Assembly (NCBI GenBank): GCA_947184155.2
Contig: CAMXCT020001518.1
Span: 79,494 to 143,493, forward strand
From: Cladocopium goreaui
Lineage: Eukaryota; Sar; Dinophyceae; Suessiales; Symbiodiniaceae
Reading direction: 5' to 3'
Length of the DNA stretch: 64,000 nt
Shown: one piece after another, positions 18,280-28,093 of the stretch
Numbering within the stretch: the stretch's first letter is position 1
How the letters are laid out: the number at the start of each line of letters is the position of its first letter
The notes under the pieces: generated by a model
The model's input: only the letters and a program-made list of their open reading frames with translations
The model's database searches: none
What the model was told of the DNA's origin: nothing
Position numbers and translations under genes: made by a program

Positions 18280-20325
18280 TCAGATCTCAAGCCATTGAAC
18301 GTTTGTAATGGCACACCACAATCTTTTGACCAAGCTGAAGTCTGACCTGCTCGGCCCATCACTGATGTTACTGTGAGAAGGTACTCTATTGAACCATGCC
18401 TTCAGTTGCAAGGTTGACTCACGGGCACAGAAGCAATGTATGATGGCATCAGCCATGCTAGTCGCTCCAGCCCCTTTGATCAACCCAGCTCTCGCAGAGT
18501 CGTTGTCAACATAAAAGACAACTTGGCATTTTTCAAATATGCCACCCCATAACGCAAGAGCGATGAGAAGGGGTAGAAGTTCCACTTCATAAATTGGGTG
18601 CCGTGATTCACGGAAAAATTGTTGAGAAAAATCTGAAGGAAGTACGGATCCAAACGCCATCACAGCCGTGCCTTGCGGGCTCACAAGAACCCCTCCTACA
18701 GAACATTCCTGTTCACACGCACCGTCCGTAAAACAAAGCCATGTTGAAAAAAGTCTTTGCGTGATTTCAACGTGTCGGCCAGTTTCCAGCCTCATTACAA
18801 GCTTCTGCAAGGTCACTTTCAGTTCTGCACTCAAAGGAAAGTCACCCTTGTCAGCTCGTATATATTTTCCAAGCCGAGCCACAAGGAAGTTGGCTTGTCT
18901 GCCACAAACGGAATTCTCAAACCACAACAAACGTCCTCTCAACCTTTCCACACCTTTGGCAGTGAAGGTTTCACAACGTAAAATCTCAGAAATGGTGTCA
19001 ATCAATTCCAACCTTCTGCTTTCAGTGTGGCCCAAGAGAACAGAAAAATTGAAGATCTCTCTCAAGTCAAAATTGACGCCCAAAGAACTGAAGACCTGGT
19101 CGAAAACTGTGGCCTTTTTCCCATCTCGCGCAAAAATGACTCCCAAGATATCAAACAAGCATTCCGCTCCCCAAGAAGCATTGTGAGCACAGTCAGCTCT
19201 GCTTAATAAAGTGTAGTCGTCGTAAAATGAGGTCCAAGCCAGTCGTAGACCAACAACACCAATGTACCAAATGAACATTGAAATTCTCAAGACTGCTGCC
19301 ACACTTCCTGTGGCGCCGAAGGGCAGAGCATTGACCATCAGCAGTATGAAGTCGTTGGTGTCCGCACTTGAGGTAGCAACTCTGATGCGCGCTCTGTCAT
19401 CGCTGCAAATTCCAAATTGCTTGTACGCACTTTTCAAATCAATGGTTTTGCCCAGCAGTTGCGGGTGCGTATCTTGGCAACATGAGTCCATTGAATATGC
19501 CAACATAGCGGCTATGTCATCAATTCCAAAAATCTTCAAGCGCTCGTGCGAACCTGTCGTTTGGTTTACACCTGCCACTGAAAAATCATCAATGACTCTC
19601 ACTTTGTCCCTCTGCTGCAAACCAAATCTCATGGCCCAGGCCGCATTGTCACCTGTACCCGGATCAATTTCCATCCAGCCTTCGTCCAACTCTTTCTGAG
19701 TTTCACTCCAGGTAGCTTCACTCAACTCTCCTCTAGCAGCAGCTATGACCTTTGCTTTGACATGTTGGTTTAAGCCTTTGCTCAAAGACTCCAATGTGCT
19801 GACATCCATTGACGGTGGTCTGAACTCTCTCGGAAAAACTTCCGAATCAGGAAGCCAGCCTGTAACTTTGAAGCCATTTAGTATGTCCCGCACTAGGTTC
19901 TTGTCCGGGTAGTTGTAATGGTCCGCCATGGCTTGCCAAATCGCCAAGCGTTTTCCACAAAGCAACTTCCTCAAGTGAGGTGGTGCCGCCTCCAGCATTT
20001 TGGCATCTTCTCCTTTCAGCTCCTTTGCTTTTTCAGTCCAAAACTTAACAAACTCAATTCTGTGTTTGTATATATCAAATGCTGGTGCATCTCGATTCCA
20101 GTCAACAGCTTTGCAAAGATCATTCGGCAAGCTAATAGCTACACTTCGAGGGTGCCCTGCTTGAACAGCACGTGCCACAAAGTCAAGGGGCTCTCTGGGG
20201 ACCACCACAACCACTCTTTCACAATCAACTTTATCGGCACCCTGCTGTGCTTGCTCCAAAAACAGTTTGTAGTTGGAATTGGCCTCGCACCCCAAATTCG
20301 CCAAAAAACCATCATAGTCAAGCAT
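18280..20325 (-). CDS. YR-C reverse transcriptase-RNase H (5'-truncated)
   Basis: 681 residues. The first 200 match the methyltransferase-to-RT linker of YR-F (AVQAGHPRSVAI against AVLAGHPIS). RT motifs are VIDDFSVAGVN, KTIDLKSAYKQFGI, NALPFGATGSV and the catalytic FYDDYTLL. RNase H has CFTDGAC, HPIYEVELLPLL, FYVDNDSARAG and the tail RVPSHSNISDGPSR, shared with YR-F and YR-D. The ATG at 20325 falls inside the terminal repeat of YR-D (20322-20562), so it is not a native start: the ORF was cut by the YR-D junction. The missing upstream modules are probably those at 27419-31805 (YR-E). Confidence 0.9.
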   Translation of the reverse strand: MLDYDGFLANLGCEANSNYKLFLEQAQQGADKVDCERVVVVVPREPLDFVARAVQAGHPRSVAISLPNDLCKAVDWNRDAPAFDIYKHRIEFVKFWTEKAKELKGEDAKMLEAAPPHLRKLLCGKRLAIWQAMADHYNYPDKNLVRDILNGFKVTGWLPDSEVFPREFRPPSMDVSTLESLSKGLNQHVKAKVIAAARGELSEATWSETQKELDEGWMEIDPGTGDNAAWAMRFGLQQRDKVRVIDDFSVAGVNQTTGSHERLKIFGIDDIAAMLAYSMDSCCQDTHPQLLGKTIDLKSAYKQFGICSDDRARIRVATSSADTNDFILLMVNALPFGATGSVAAVLRISMFIWYIGVVGLRLAWTSFYDDYTLLSRADCAHNASWGAECLFDILGVIFARDGKKATVFDQVFSSLGVNFDLREIFNFSVLLGHTESRRLELIDTISEILRCETFTAKGVERLRGRLLWFENSVCGRQANFLVARLGKYIRADKGDFPLSAELKVTLQKLVMRLETGRHVEITQRLFSTWLCFTDGACEQECSVGGVLVSPQGTAVMAFGSVLPSDFSQQFFRESRHPIYEVELLPLLIALALWGGIFEKCQVVFYVDNDSARAGLIKGAGATSMADAIIHCFCARESTLQLKAWFNRVPSHSNISDGPSRSDFSLVKRLWCAITNVQWLEI

Positions 20326-20562
20326 GTCATTTCAAATAATTTATTTGGCTGCTTTCTCCAAAACTGCAATCCAACTGACATGTGGACATCTGAATCCGAA
20401 ACGCAAGGCACTTGTTTTCTGCGACAGCGGTCAAAGGGGATATCGATCCAGGGAATGGATGTTGCACAACATCTCATTGTTATTGCATTTTGACATTTGG
20501 TTTTGCTTGCTTCGCATCATCTTTGCATTCATTGACAGTCTGCATGACTGAGGACATTCCCC
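20322..20562 (-). repeat. Terminal repeat B2 of YR-D
   Basis: 241-bp direct repeat of 21169-21409 with two mismatches. Its outer end abuts YR-C coding sequence, so 20322 is the 3' boundary of YR-D. Confidence 0.78.
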
Positions 20563-21168
20563 CCTTCCTTCAGGGTGGGAAACGAAGAATGAGTTGGGCG
20601 GGATCTAAAAACACATCATACAATCGGGAATGAGCAATTCCCACCCACCCTCCTCTGAAATGTAAAATGCAACATGAGACAAACATTTCTTTGAATGATA
20701 TCACTGCATGTGAAATGAAAGAACAGCACAAATAAACAACTATATGCATATAGTGTTGTATATAAGTGCATGTTAAACATATGCATCAAGATGCCTTATA
20801 TAACCATTAACATATTCATAAGATCCACGTCGGCATAGACAAGATGACATCACACTCAAAACAGGTTCTGTTTGCAGTTGGTTTGTTGCATTGAAATTGC
20901 GATCGCGTATTGGCGGCATAACCAAACAAACCAAACACGCATAAACGGGTTATGTAAGAGACCCCAACATAACAGCCTTAACATCGTTTGCCAAGGGAAA
21001 CTCAAAGTTTCAATCGCTTTCACCATAATCACTTACCGGCAAGCCAGCAGTTACCTTATGGTTTCAGCGACCTTGGCAAACCCGCATAGCACATACGACT
21101 ATTCCATACGTCGTCGCGGGGAAACTAGATGTATATCATATACATATAGTAAAGTCATGTGTACGCAT
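20563..21168 (-). repeat. Spacer between B repeats of YR-D (A2 candidate)
   Basis: 606 bp with no convincing ORF, AT-rich between about 20690 and 20830 with several TATA-containing palindromes (ATATGCATAT, ATGTATATCATATACAT). No second copy is visible in the window. Confidence 0.45.
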
Positions 21169-21409
21169 GCATGTCATTTCAAATAATTTATTTGGCTGCT
21201 TTCTCCAAAACTGCAATCCAACTGACATGTGGGCATCTGAATCCGAAACGCAAGGCACTTGTTTTCTGCGACAGCGGTCAAAGGGGATATCGATCCAGGA
21301 AATGGATGTTGCACAACATCTCATTGTTATTGCATTTTGACATTTGGTTTTGCTTGCTTCGCATCATCTTTGCATTCATTGACAGTCTGCATGACTGAGG
21401 ACATTCCCC
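21169..21409 (-). repeat. Terminal repeat B1 of YR-D
   Basis: 239 of 241 positions match 20322-20562. It begins 10 bases after the YR-D RNase H stop at 21419. Confidence 0.78.
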
Positions 21410-21418
21410 GTTTCCGCT

Positions 21419-23490
21419 TCAGCACATCCCTTCAAGTACCTGATTCAGAATTGGGCATTTAGGTTGGCACATGTTGATGGGTCTGAGGAAGTTCAGCTCG
21501 CTAAGTGATCCCCGGCTGGGGCAGTCAGCAGGGTTGGATGGTACCCTCGATATCCACATGTTGGAGAAAAGGTGGTCGTCCATCTCTTCCAAACGTAAAA
21601 GCAATTGCCTCCATGTGTTGACGTTGGCGGATCCTTTAATCATGCAGTCTTGGGCTCCATAGTTGTCAACAAAAGGAGAATTCTGTGGTCACGTAGCAAG
21701 TCTCTCCATTCGTAAAGTGCAGTCACGCAAGCGTATAGTTCAACTAAACCAATGACATGTTCCTTTCCATCAGTCTGCCACCTGTTCAACATTTCCTCCG
21801 GCACTTTGGATCCGAAGCAACGTGTCTCTCCTTCGGGTGTCAACAAAATTCCGCCGATGGTGGCTATCGGTCCTTGTCCAGTGTCATATTCCAAAGCTCC
21901 ATCTGTAAAAATAATAAACGGCTTAGCACTGGGTCGTGCCGTTAGACTCCTCGGCTCGCCAGAAGCGACTCGACGGCGCAGCAGTTTCAGAGCACTAACT
22001 TGGCTGCCGCCAAGCATCACAAGTGAATTTTCAGTACAACCAAGTTGCGAAGGGAGTTCACGAGGCTTAACCTTTCCTTCGAGCACAATTTTGTCAAGCA
22101 TCATTTTGATGTCTTCAACGCGGTATTGTTTATTGCGTGTCTTAACGATGCCTTGCTTGCTGTTGGTCAGGTCAAGCTCAACCCCCAGCATCTCATTTAA
22201 ACGTTGGGTTCTCGAAGTTTCTCGGACGAGTAGTCAAACCCCAAGAGGCCCAGCATGGTTTTATCAGTTCCCAGTGATGATTGCTCCAGACGCCAAAGGG
22301 CAAAGTACACATAGTGAAATGTTCAGCTTTGCCGCAGATCGGGTTTCGCAAGGTGACCACCGCTTTGTTTACATCGCTTTTGTGCAAAGGGAGCTGTTTG
22401 TACGCACTCCGCAAGTCCAAGGTTGTAGATTTGAGGCTGCATCCTCCTCGCCAGTCGGAGTGCACTTCACCACGCAGCCTTTCTTCAGTCTTCAACGATT
22501 CATCTCCTGAGTGTGGATGGAATGTTTGCAAATGATCATGGCTGCCCAGGCAATGTGGTCCATGGCCTTCAAAGGAATCTTGCCTGATTCAGTCTGTTTT
22601 CACAAAATCGTCAATGGGCCTCAGTCTGCCCCGTTGTTCCACACAGAATCGTCTAACCGGCAGCCATTGGTTCCACAAAATGTCACACACCATTTAAAAT
22701 TCGAGTGGTCCATGGAGCCAGCCCTTTTCACTGGCTTCCTTGACTGTGATGTCATATAGCTCAGCCTCGTGTTCGTGCTTGGCAGCTGAGTTGGTCTTGC
22801 CAATGATTGCTGGTCTCAAAAATTTACTCTGCATCATGAGTTCGGTTTCACTGGTGCCGCCTACTTTGGGTTGTATCTTGAAGACTCCAGTGGCTGGTAC
22901 CTCGCCTACCAGCTTGAGCCCGTTGCATGACTCTTCAAATAAAATAAAAATTTTGTGGCCATCCCAAACTTCAGTCGCCAGTTTGTTCAATAGGAGCGGG
23001 CGCTTGCAGTTCATGACCTTGCGCACCGTGCGTTCATTAAGTTCATCTGCCCACTTTCTCCATTGGCAGAGGGTTGCAAGCCTTTCACGTGCAGTTTCAA
23101 TCTTGCTTCTGTTCAGCATGTTGAAGATGGCTTTCGTCAAATGGTCAGGAAGGTGTCTCAGCTCGTCGAAGGGATGCCAGAGTGATTTTGCGATTGATGC
23201 AAATTGTTTAAGCCCATGAAAGACACCAAAACATACATGACATATTCTTTGCCTTCTTGCCCCCCTTTTGCTTCAGTCCGCAGGAGTTTGCTGCCTACTG
23301 GAATGTTGGGCAGCGGTTTCAAGAGCTTGTTCTTTGAGTCCATGTTGGGCTTGTCGGTGAGGAGCATGGAAATAACCTTGGCATATTCAGCTACAAGTGG
23401 TGGTACAGCTCGTCCAGCATGTTGTTTCTGAGGATGAGTTTTGTCGTTGGCTTTGAGCCAAGTCAAACAAAATTGTGGCGTAAGCTTCAC
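21419..23490 (-). pseudogene. YR-D reverse transcriptase-RNase H, frameshifted
   Basis: Pieces in different frames assemble in order. 23490-22694 carries the linker (ending ASEKGWLHGPLEF, compare ENGWLEGPHDPEL of YR-F). 22531-22193 has RT motifs TTLDLRSAYKQLPL and CTLPFG. 22191-21640 has RNase H (FIIFTDGALEYDTG, VIGLVELYACV). 21643-21419 has the tail WISRVPSNPADCPSRG. The stretch with the catalytic YDD box is missing between 22193 and 22191, so an internal deletion as well as frameshifts has inactivated it. Confidence 0.72.
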
Positions 23491-24180
23491 ACAAACATTT
23501 GGGATATTCAGCTTCCAATGCTGTAGAAAACTGTTGCGTCTCCATGTCTATACCCCATGGCAAGTGTTCGTGCTGCCCATCGCACTGCAAACATAGTTCC
23601 AAGAAAACAGGGTTGTTGGTGAGGAAACTCGTGGACTTAAGTCTTTTGTCCATAGGCGCATGAGTGAAATGTGGTGAAAAACGTATGGCACATCGAAAAT
23701 TCGATGCATGGCAGTTCCCAAAGCCAGCTGTTTGTGGGATTTTCCATAGTCCACGCAATTCAGAAAATTGCAGAATCGCACATGTGCATGTACAAACAGT
23801 TGGCCTGTTCAACCCGCGTCTTGTCTTTGGCGCTCATGCTGGGCACTCCGTATGGGAATGCATGGTTTCTGAGAGGCTGAGTCCATGCCAAGTTCCGGTC
23901 AGTTTTATCTCTCTTACTCTCGAACATGTTCCGCAGGGAGGGGCCAAATGTGCCCCAATCACATTGCATTGCTCAACAATATATTTAAGGATATCCCAAC
24001 TGTGTCGTTCATTGAGGTCAAGGTTGAAGGTCTTGATGTGGACTTGGTGCTTGTTGTGCTTGTGGTCCACTGGCAGCACACCAAAACCCAAAGCATTAAT
24101 AGTGGCCGACAAAAATTCCGCAGCCCGAGCATAGTTCAAGAAAAGTGGATTCTGTTCTTGTTTCCATCCTTCAACAAGAC
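23387..24180 (-). pseudogene. YR-D methyltransferase-like domain, frameshifted
   Basis: Segments in three frames follow the YR-E and YR-F domain: FLELCSGCGIF (motif I-like, near 24160), LPVDHKHNKHQV, GAHLAPPCGTCSRVRE (motif IV-like with the putative catalytic Cys), PLRNHAFPYGVP with KTRVEQANCLY, and near 23550-23700 HFTHAPMDKRLKS with LPWGIDMETQQFS. The full domain length is represented, unlike the truncated copy in YR-E. Confidence 0.65.
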
Positions 24181-25440
24181 TAAGAAAAGCATTCCCTCCA
24201 TGGTGCGCATTGTCACAAAATTCGTGGGGGCAATCTTCGTTGCCCTGCTAAATATCGGAAAAATTGTCTGCATGTTCCACATTCGGTGAATTGCTGTCGG
24301 ACTCCAAAATGGTGTCCTCAAAACTTTCGGCCTCGTTTGTCGTCGACCGTTCCTGCTAAATTCAGTCTTTGAGGCGCATCGGTCAGTCCAATGCTACGTG
24401 CTGTTTGAGGCACCCTTTTGCGGCACACAAATGGAGACCCTTTTCACAACGTTGGTTCTGAACACTGTTGGAGCACTTCTTCAAGTTGAAAGAAAACACA
24501 GCCTACTGCCCTGAGGTGTGGCTCCGCTGCAACCCAGGCCCAACAGTTCCGAAGGAATGCGCATGAATTGATTCTGTTGATTTTTTCATTGCTTTTTCCC
24601 TGCCTTTGGACGGCCTGTCATGTTGGCCTTTTTCATTGCCAGGTCGTTCAGTTCGGGCTTTTTGGTTGGGGGTTCATCCTCCTCGATGCAGCTGCGAATC
24701 CTCTCGGCCAATAGAAATTACAGTTTCTTGTCGGCTGCCTCGATCTGCTGGAATGTGGTCCTGGAGAAACCTGATGCCACAGTTTCCAACCTGCGCAACA
24801 TGATTTTCTCAAGCCATCTGGCGTGGCAAAATGTTTGCTTGTTCCATGGCCAATGCCCTTCTGATAAAGCAGTATCGCAGCAAGATCTCTGAAAAAGTGT
24901 CACATGGTTCGAAGCGGCTTGCACTGGAAATTTTCAGCTCTCCTGAGGATTGGACAACCAGCCTTTGGTCCTTCTTGTTGTTGGATGCAAGCTCATGTTC
25001 CCTGCTGATGCATTGGTCCCAGCTGATCCAACGGAGCCTGTCACTCTCATAGAAACTCACAAATTTGTCCACTACCGAATCCCCAGGTTCGTAAGGTCCC
25101 TTGATATCTATGCCAATCAGCCTTTTCTGTTGTTCTCCAACCTTGCTGCACGGTCAGCTGGAGCAAGTTTGCGAAGTGAATCTTCGTTTGTCTGTTCAGT
25201 TTGAACACGAATGTCAGCTGCTACTGTAGCATATGATTCATTGGAAAATCTTCGCGAACAAGATTCTTCTACCAGTGTTGCAGCGCGACCCAAAACCTTA
25301 GTCAGCAACTCCTTCAGAGGTGCATCATCACCGCCACCCGGAGAGAAATTGCATGCGAATGCAAACTTCGCCGTGGTGTCAAGATTTGCATCTTTGAAAC
25401 ACTGGACAACTCTAGCCTCGAGTCCTATCGCCTTGAGCGT
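24181..25440 (-). pseudogene. YR-D Gag-like protein, frameshifted
   Basis: Weak but ordered similarity to the Gag of YR-E and YR-F: FACNFSPGGGDDAP and LTKVLGRAATLVEESCSRRF (25117-25400), DKFVSFYESDRLRWISWDQCISRE (24950-25072), FIRRALAMEQANIL (about 24810-24850), and Cys/His-containing sequence near 24200-24240 where the zinc finger should be. Several stops and frame changes separate the parts. Bases 25441-25881 have no clear coding content. Confidence 0.55.
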
Positions 25441-25881
25441 TGCTCGAAAAAGGCCGAGCTGTCACCAAAACTCATTATGCCTTGAGCATAAAAACTCGGG
25501 AGTGCATACTCTTTCGTTGCTTGCCATCTGCATCCATAGGATCAAGTCATCAAAGAGTGGCATGTTCACTCGAGCATGTTTCACCCTCATGGGTGCTACT
25601 TCATGGCAAGAGTTTTTTAAAAAAATAAAAACAACCATTGGTGGCGTGGTCAGATATCTTGCGTGCATTCACAAGTAGTGTCAACCCTTGCATTGGCCGA
25701 CTTCTGCATTCATATTGTCACTCGTTTGGTTGGCATGGTGCTTTACCACTTTCTGACATGCATCAAGTTTGAATTGAAATTATATCCATCGTGCATGCAT
25801 GAGGCCAAACACATATCAACAAAATCTTCGGCGCTACAGTTCATGTAATTATGCACCTCTTCCCACCGCATGTTTTATAGC

Positions 25882-27408
25882 TCAGCGTCGAAAGCATCCT
25901 GCACACGAAGGGTGCATGAAAGTTGGAACACCTGCACATTTGGTGTGCTGCAATGTCACCATTCGTCCACACCGAAAAAGTTGACCAGTTTCATCTGCAG
26001 TGTAGTGCAAACACCTCGATGTCTTGTGCCTGAAGTATTCCGTATTTTCAGGTACTCCAGTGTCGCCCGAAGACCCTGTAAATTTCTCTACTGCAGCTTC
26101 TTCACCACTGTGGTCAGCTTCCTCTTCGTCGCGGCTGTCGCCAGAGGACGAGGTCGACTCAGCATCTTTGGAATCTTCTGGCAAGTCAGTTCCTCTCGGA
26201 AAGTAGCCAGATCTCGAAGCATCTGGGGCGAAGCGCTTGGCATTGATGCTGTCAATCATTTCTTCCATAAGTCTGATCGGCCATGCCATGGCGTCTCTGC
26301 TGTAAATGATCATTGACTTGTCTCGGCCAGCAGTGTGGTAGCCCAGCAATCTTCTTGCCGCTGGTTCTACCCCATATTTTGCACACATCGAAAGAATGGG
26401 TGATTTGCATGAATGTGTTGCAATACGTGCCCCATTGGCTGGTCCCGGCACGTCCTTGAGGAGAGCTCGCAGCCAATCTCCTGCAACTTCGCATGTAACT
26501 GGTATTTTGGTCCAGCCCCCACCTGATGCGGGGTTAGGCAGGAGTGGAACGCCTGGCCCAGTCTCCAGCTTAGCCTTGTGCCTCACTTCGAGCCAAGCTT
26601 GGATCCAGCCTTGTTCAGTGAAGCTTTTTGTAGTGATGACGACCGGCAACAAACGTGTTCGTTTTTCCAGTGAAGTGCCTGTCTTACATCTCTCAGCTGC
26701 ACACTCCAAATAACCGTGTTCAGAGCCCATAGGGATTTCCAACTCCATCGATGAAATGGACATGGCATCAGAAAATCTCAGACGTCCATATGTCAGCACT
26801 AAGAAAAATCCAGCTGCCACTCGGTCGTACACAGTCCTTCCTGTCTCGTTCACACATTGCTCCAAAAATGAAATCTGTGCCACCGCCAACGGAGGTCTCT
26901 GGATGAGCTTCCTCTTCTTTGTGTAGTGCAGGGATGCAAAGCCCTTGATTCGACATGACTGTAAAATGTCATCGGCATTCATCAGCCCCAGCACATGTTT
27001 TGAGAAAGCCACTGATGTGATGAAAGACCGTGGGAATGAAGGTGCTGAGTCAACACTCTTCAGGAATTGGTATGCAACATGCTCGCAAATGGGAAAAGGT
27101 TCGTGTCCAGCATCTTTGGCATACTGAGCAAAACGTATCATGGGGTTCACTCTGTTGTGGAGTGTTCCAGTCGCCTTCACTCCCAAGCAGTCCTTGACCG
27201 TCTCGCCGATGCCACTGCTCAGAAAGCTCATGAGGTCCTGTCCAGGCTTTGGTCGTGAGACGGCCCACGCACCTGGATGTTCGAGAATCAGTGCGGTCCA
27301 CTTCTTGTATGCAGCTTGGCGCTCAAACGAAATTTGCTGTTCCCAGATGTGTTCGTCAGTTTTCTTTTTGAGCTTCAAACCAGCATCTGCAAAACTGTTG
27401 TATTTCAC
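25882..27408 (-). CDS. YR-D tyrosine recombinase
   Basis: 508 residues, intact apart from its 5' end. An N-terminal helical core-binding region is followed by the catalytic domain with Arg in TYGRLRFSDAM, His-Ser-Cys-Lys in ATHSCKSPIL (HxxK instead of the usual HxxR), a further His in LLGYHTAG and the nucleophile in MIIYSRD. The C-terminus is Ser/Glu/Asp-rich, then Cys-containing. It would recombine element ends or circular intermediates with the target DNA. The frame opens at about 27430 with no ATG before GTG at 27408, directly against YR-E methyltransferase sequence, so the 5' end is missing or lies across a junction. Confidence 0.85.
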   Translation of the reverse strand: MKYNSFADAGLKLKKKTDEHIWEQQISFERQAAYKKWTALILEHPGAWAVSRPKPGQDLMSFLSSGIGETVKDCLGVKATGTLHNRVNPMIRFAQYAKDAGHEPFPICEHVAYQFLKSVDSAPSFPRSFITSVAFSKHVLGLMNADDILQSCRIKGFASLHYTKKRKLIQRPPLAVAQISFLEQCVNETGRTVYDRVAAGFFLVLTYGRLRFSDAMSISSMELEIPMGSEHGYLECAAERCKTGTSLEKRTRLLPVVITTKSFTEQGWIQAWLEVRHKAKLETGPGVPLLPNPASGGGWTKIPVTCEVAGDWLRALLKDVPGPANGARIATHSCKSPILSMCAKYGVEPAARRLLGYHTAGRDKSMIIYSRDAMAWPIRLMEEMIDSINAKRFAPDASRSGYFPRGTDLPEDSKDAESTSSSGDSRDEEEADHSGEEAAVEKFTGSSGDTGVPENTEYFRHKTSRCLHYTADETGQLFRCGRMVTLQHTKCAGVPTFMHPSCAGCFRR

Positions 27409-27418
27409 TGCAAGATTG

Positions 27419-28036
27419 TCACACTCTTATTTCCCTAAAAGTAAAAACCGCCGACCCCTCAAAAAAAACGTATGTATCATAAAACATGCCTCCATGCATG
27501 CACATGTGAAAGGTGACTCGGTCGAGCTGTTCATACCATTCTAGAAAAAGTGGGTCGTTGTATTGTCGAACCAAAAGTGCAAGCACTCCCCATAGCCAAC
27601 TCCGCTCCGGGTTTTCTATGGAGACTTTGATACCGTGTTGGTAACACAGGTAAAGCAGCTTGACCCCCCATTCATACAAATCATTGGCTGTTTGCACTTT
27701 GATGGCCTGGGTGCCCTTCAAATGCGGAAAGCCCATCAAGTTGTATGCATCCCTCAATGGCGGAGGGTCAGGAAACTGCTCTTTGAGGTGTGCTGGCAGT
27801 GGTTTGTCCCTAGCTCGGCTGCATGTTCCACATGGAAGTCCAAGGTGTATGGCCGCAGGTTTGGCCTGTAAAATCATGCTCTCCACAAGCTTCTGATTTT
27901 TGGGTTCTTGCAAATTGAAGCTGATTGTCGCCACTGCCGTCTTATGCGCGTTGAACTCGTGGTCCACTGGAAAAATAGAGAAACCCCTCTTTTTCATTGC
28001 TGCTGAAAGCTGCCCTGATCCAGAGAAAAGCTCCAC
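27419..28036 (-). CDS. YR-E methyltransferase-like domain (C-terminally truncated)
   Basis: About 205 residues related to C5-cytosine methyltransferases: FVELFSGSGQL (SAM-binding motif I-like), FPVDHEFNAH, AAIHLGLPCGTCSRARD (motif IV-like PC), and VSIENPERSWLW (motif VI-like EN). It is in the same frame as the upstream Gag and separated from it by a single UGA at 28091-28093; the true N-terminus is probably reached by readthrough because the track start is a GTG. It ends where YR-D begins, lacking about 250 residues present in YR-F. Confidence 0.7.
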   Translation of the reverse strand: MELFSGSGQLSAAMKKRGFSIFPVDHEFNAHKTAVATISFNLQEPKNQKLVESMILQAKPAAIHLGLPCGTCSRARDKPLPAHLKEQFPDPPPLRDAYNLMGFPHLKGTQAIKVQTANDLYEWGVKLLYLCYQHGIKVSIENPERSWLWGVLALLVRQYNDPLFLEWYEQLDRVTFHMCMHGGMFYDTYVFFEGSAVFTFREIRV

Positions 28037-28093
28037 AAAATAAGTTGAATTATTGTTGCATGGTGAAACTGGATCTCCACTTGCCTGGCTTCA
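28037..28093 (-). promoter_or_regulatory. Candidate UGA readthrough region, Gag-methyltransferase, YR-E
   Basis: Gag ends with UGA followed by AGC CAG. From there the same frame stays open for 18 codons into the methyltransferase motif. The same arrangement occurs in YR-F and YR-G. Confidence 0.5.

Noticed and set aside
20139..21324. MRCCATS...-type frames at 20139-20477 and 21136-21324 as a conserved gene
   Set aside because: They are the same terminal repeat of YR-D translated twice; similarity reflects the DNA repeat and no domain is present.
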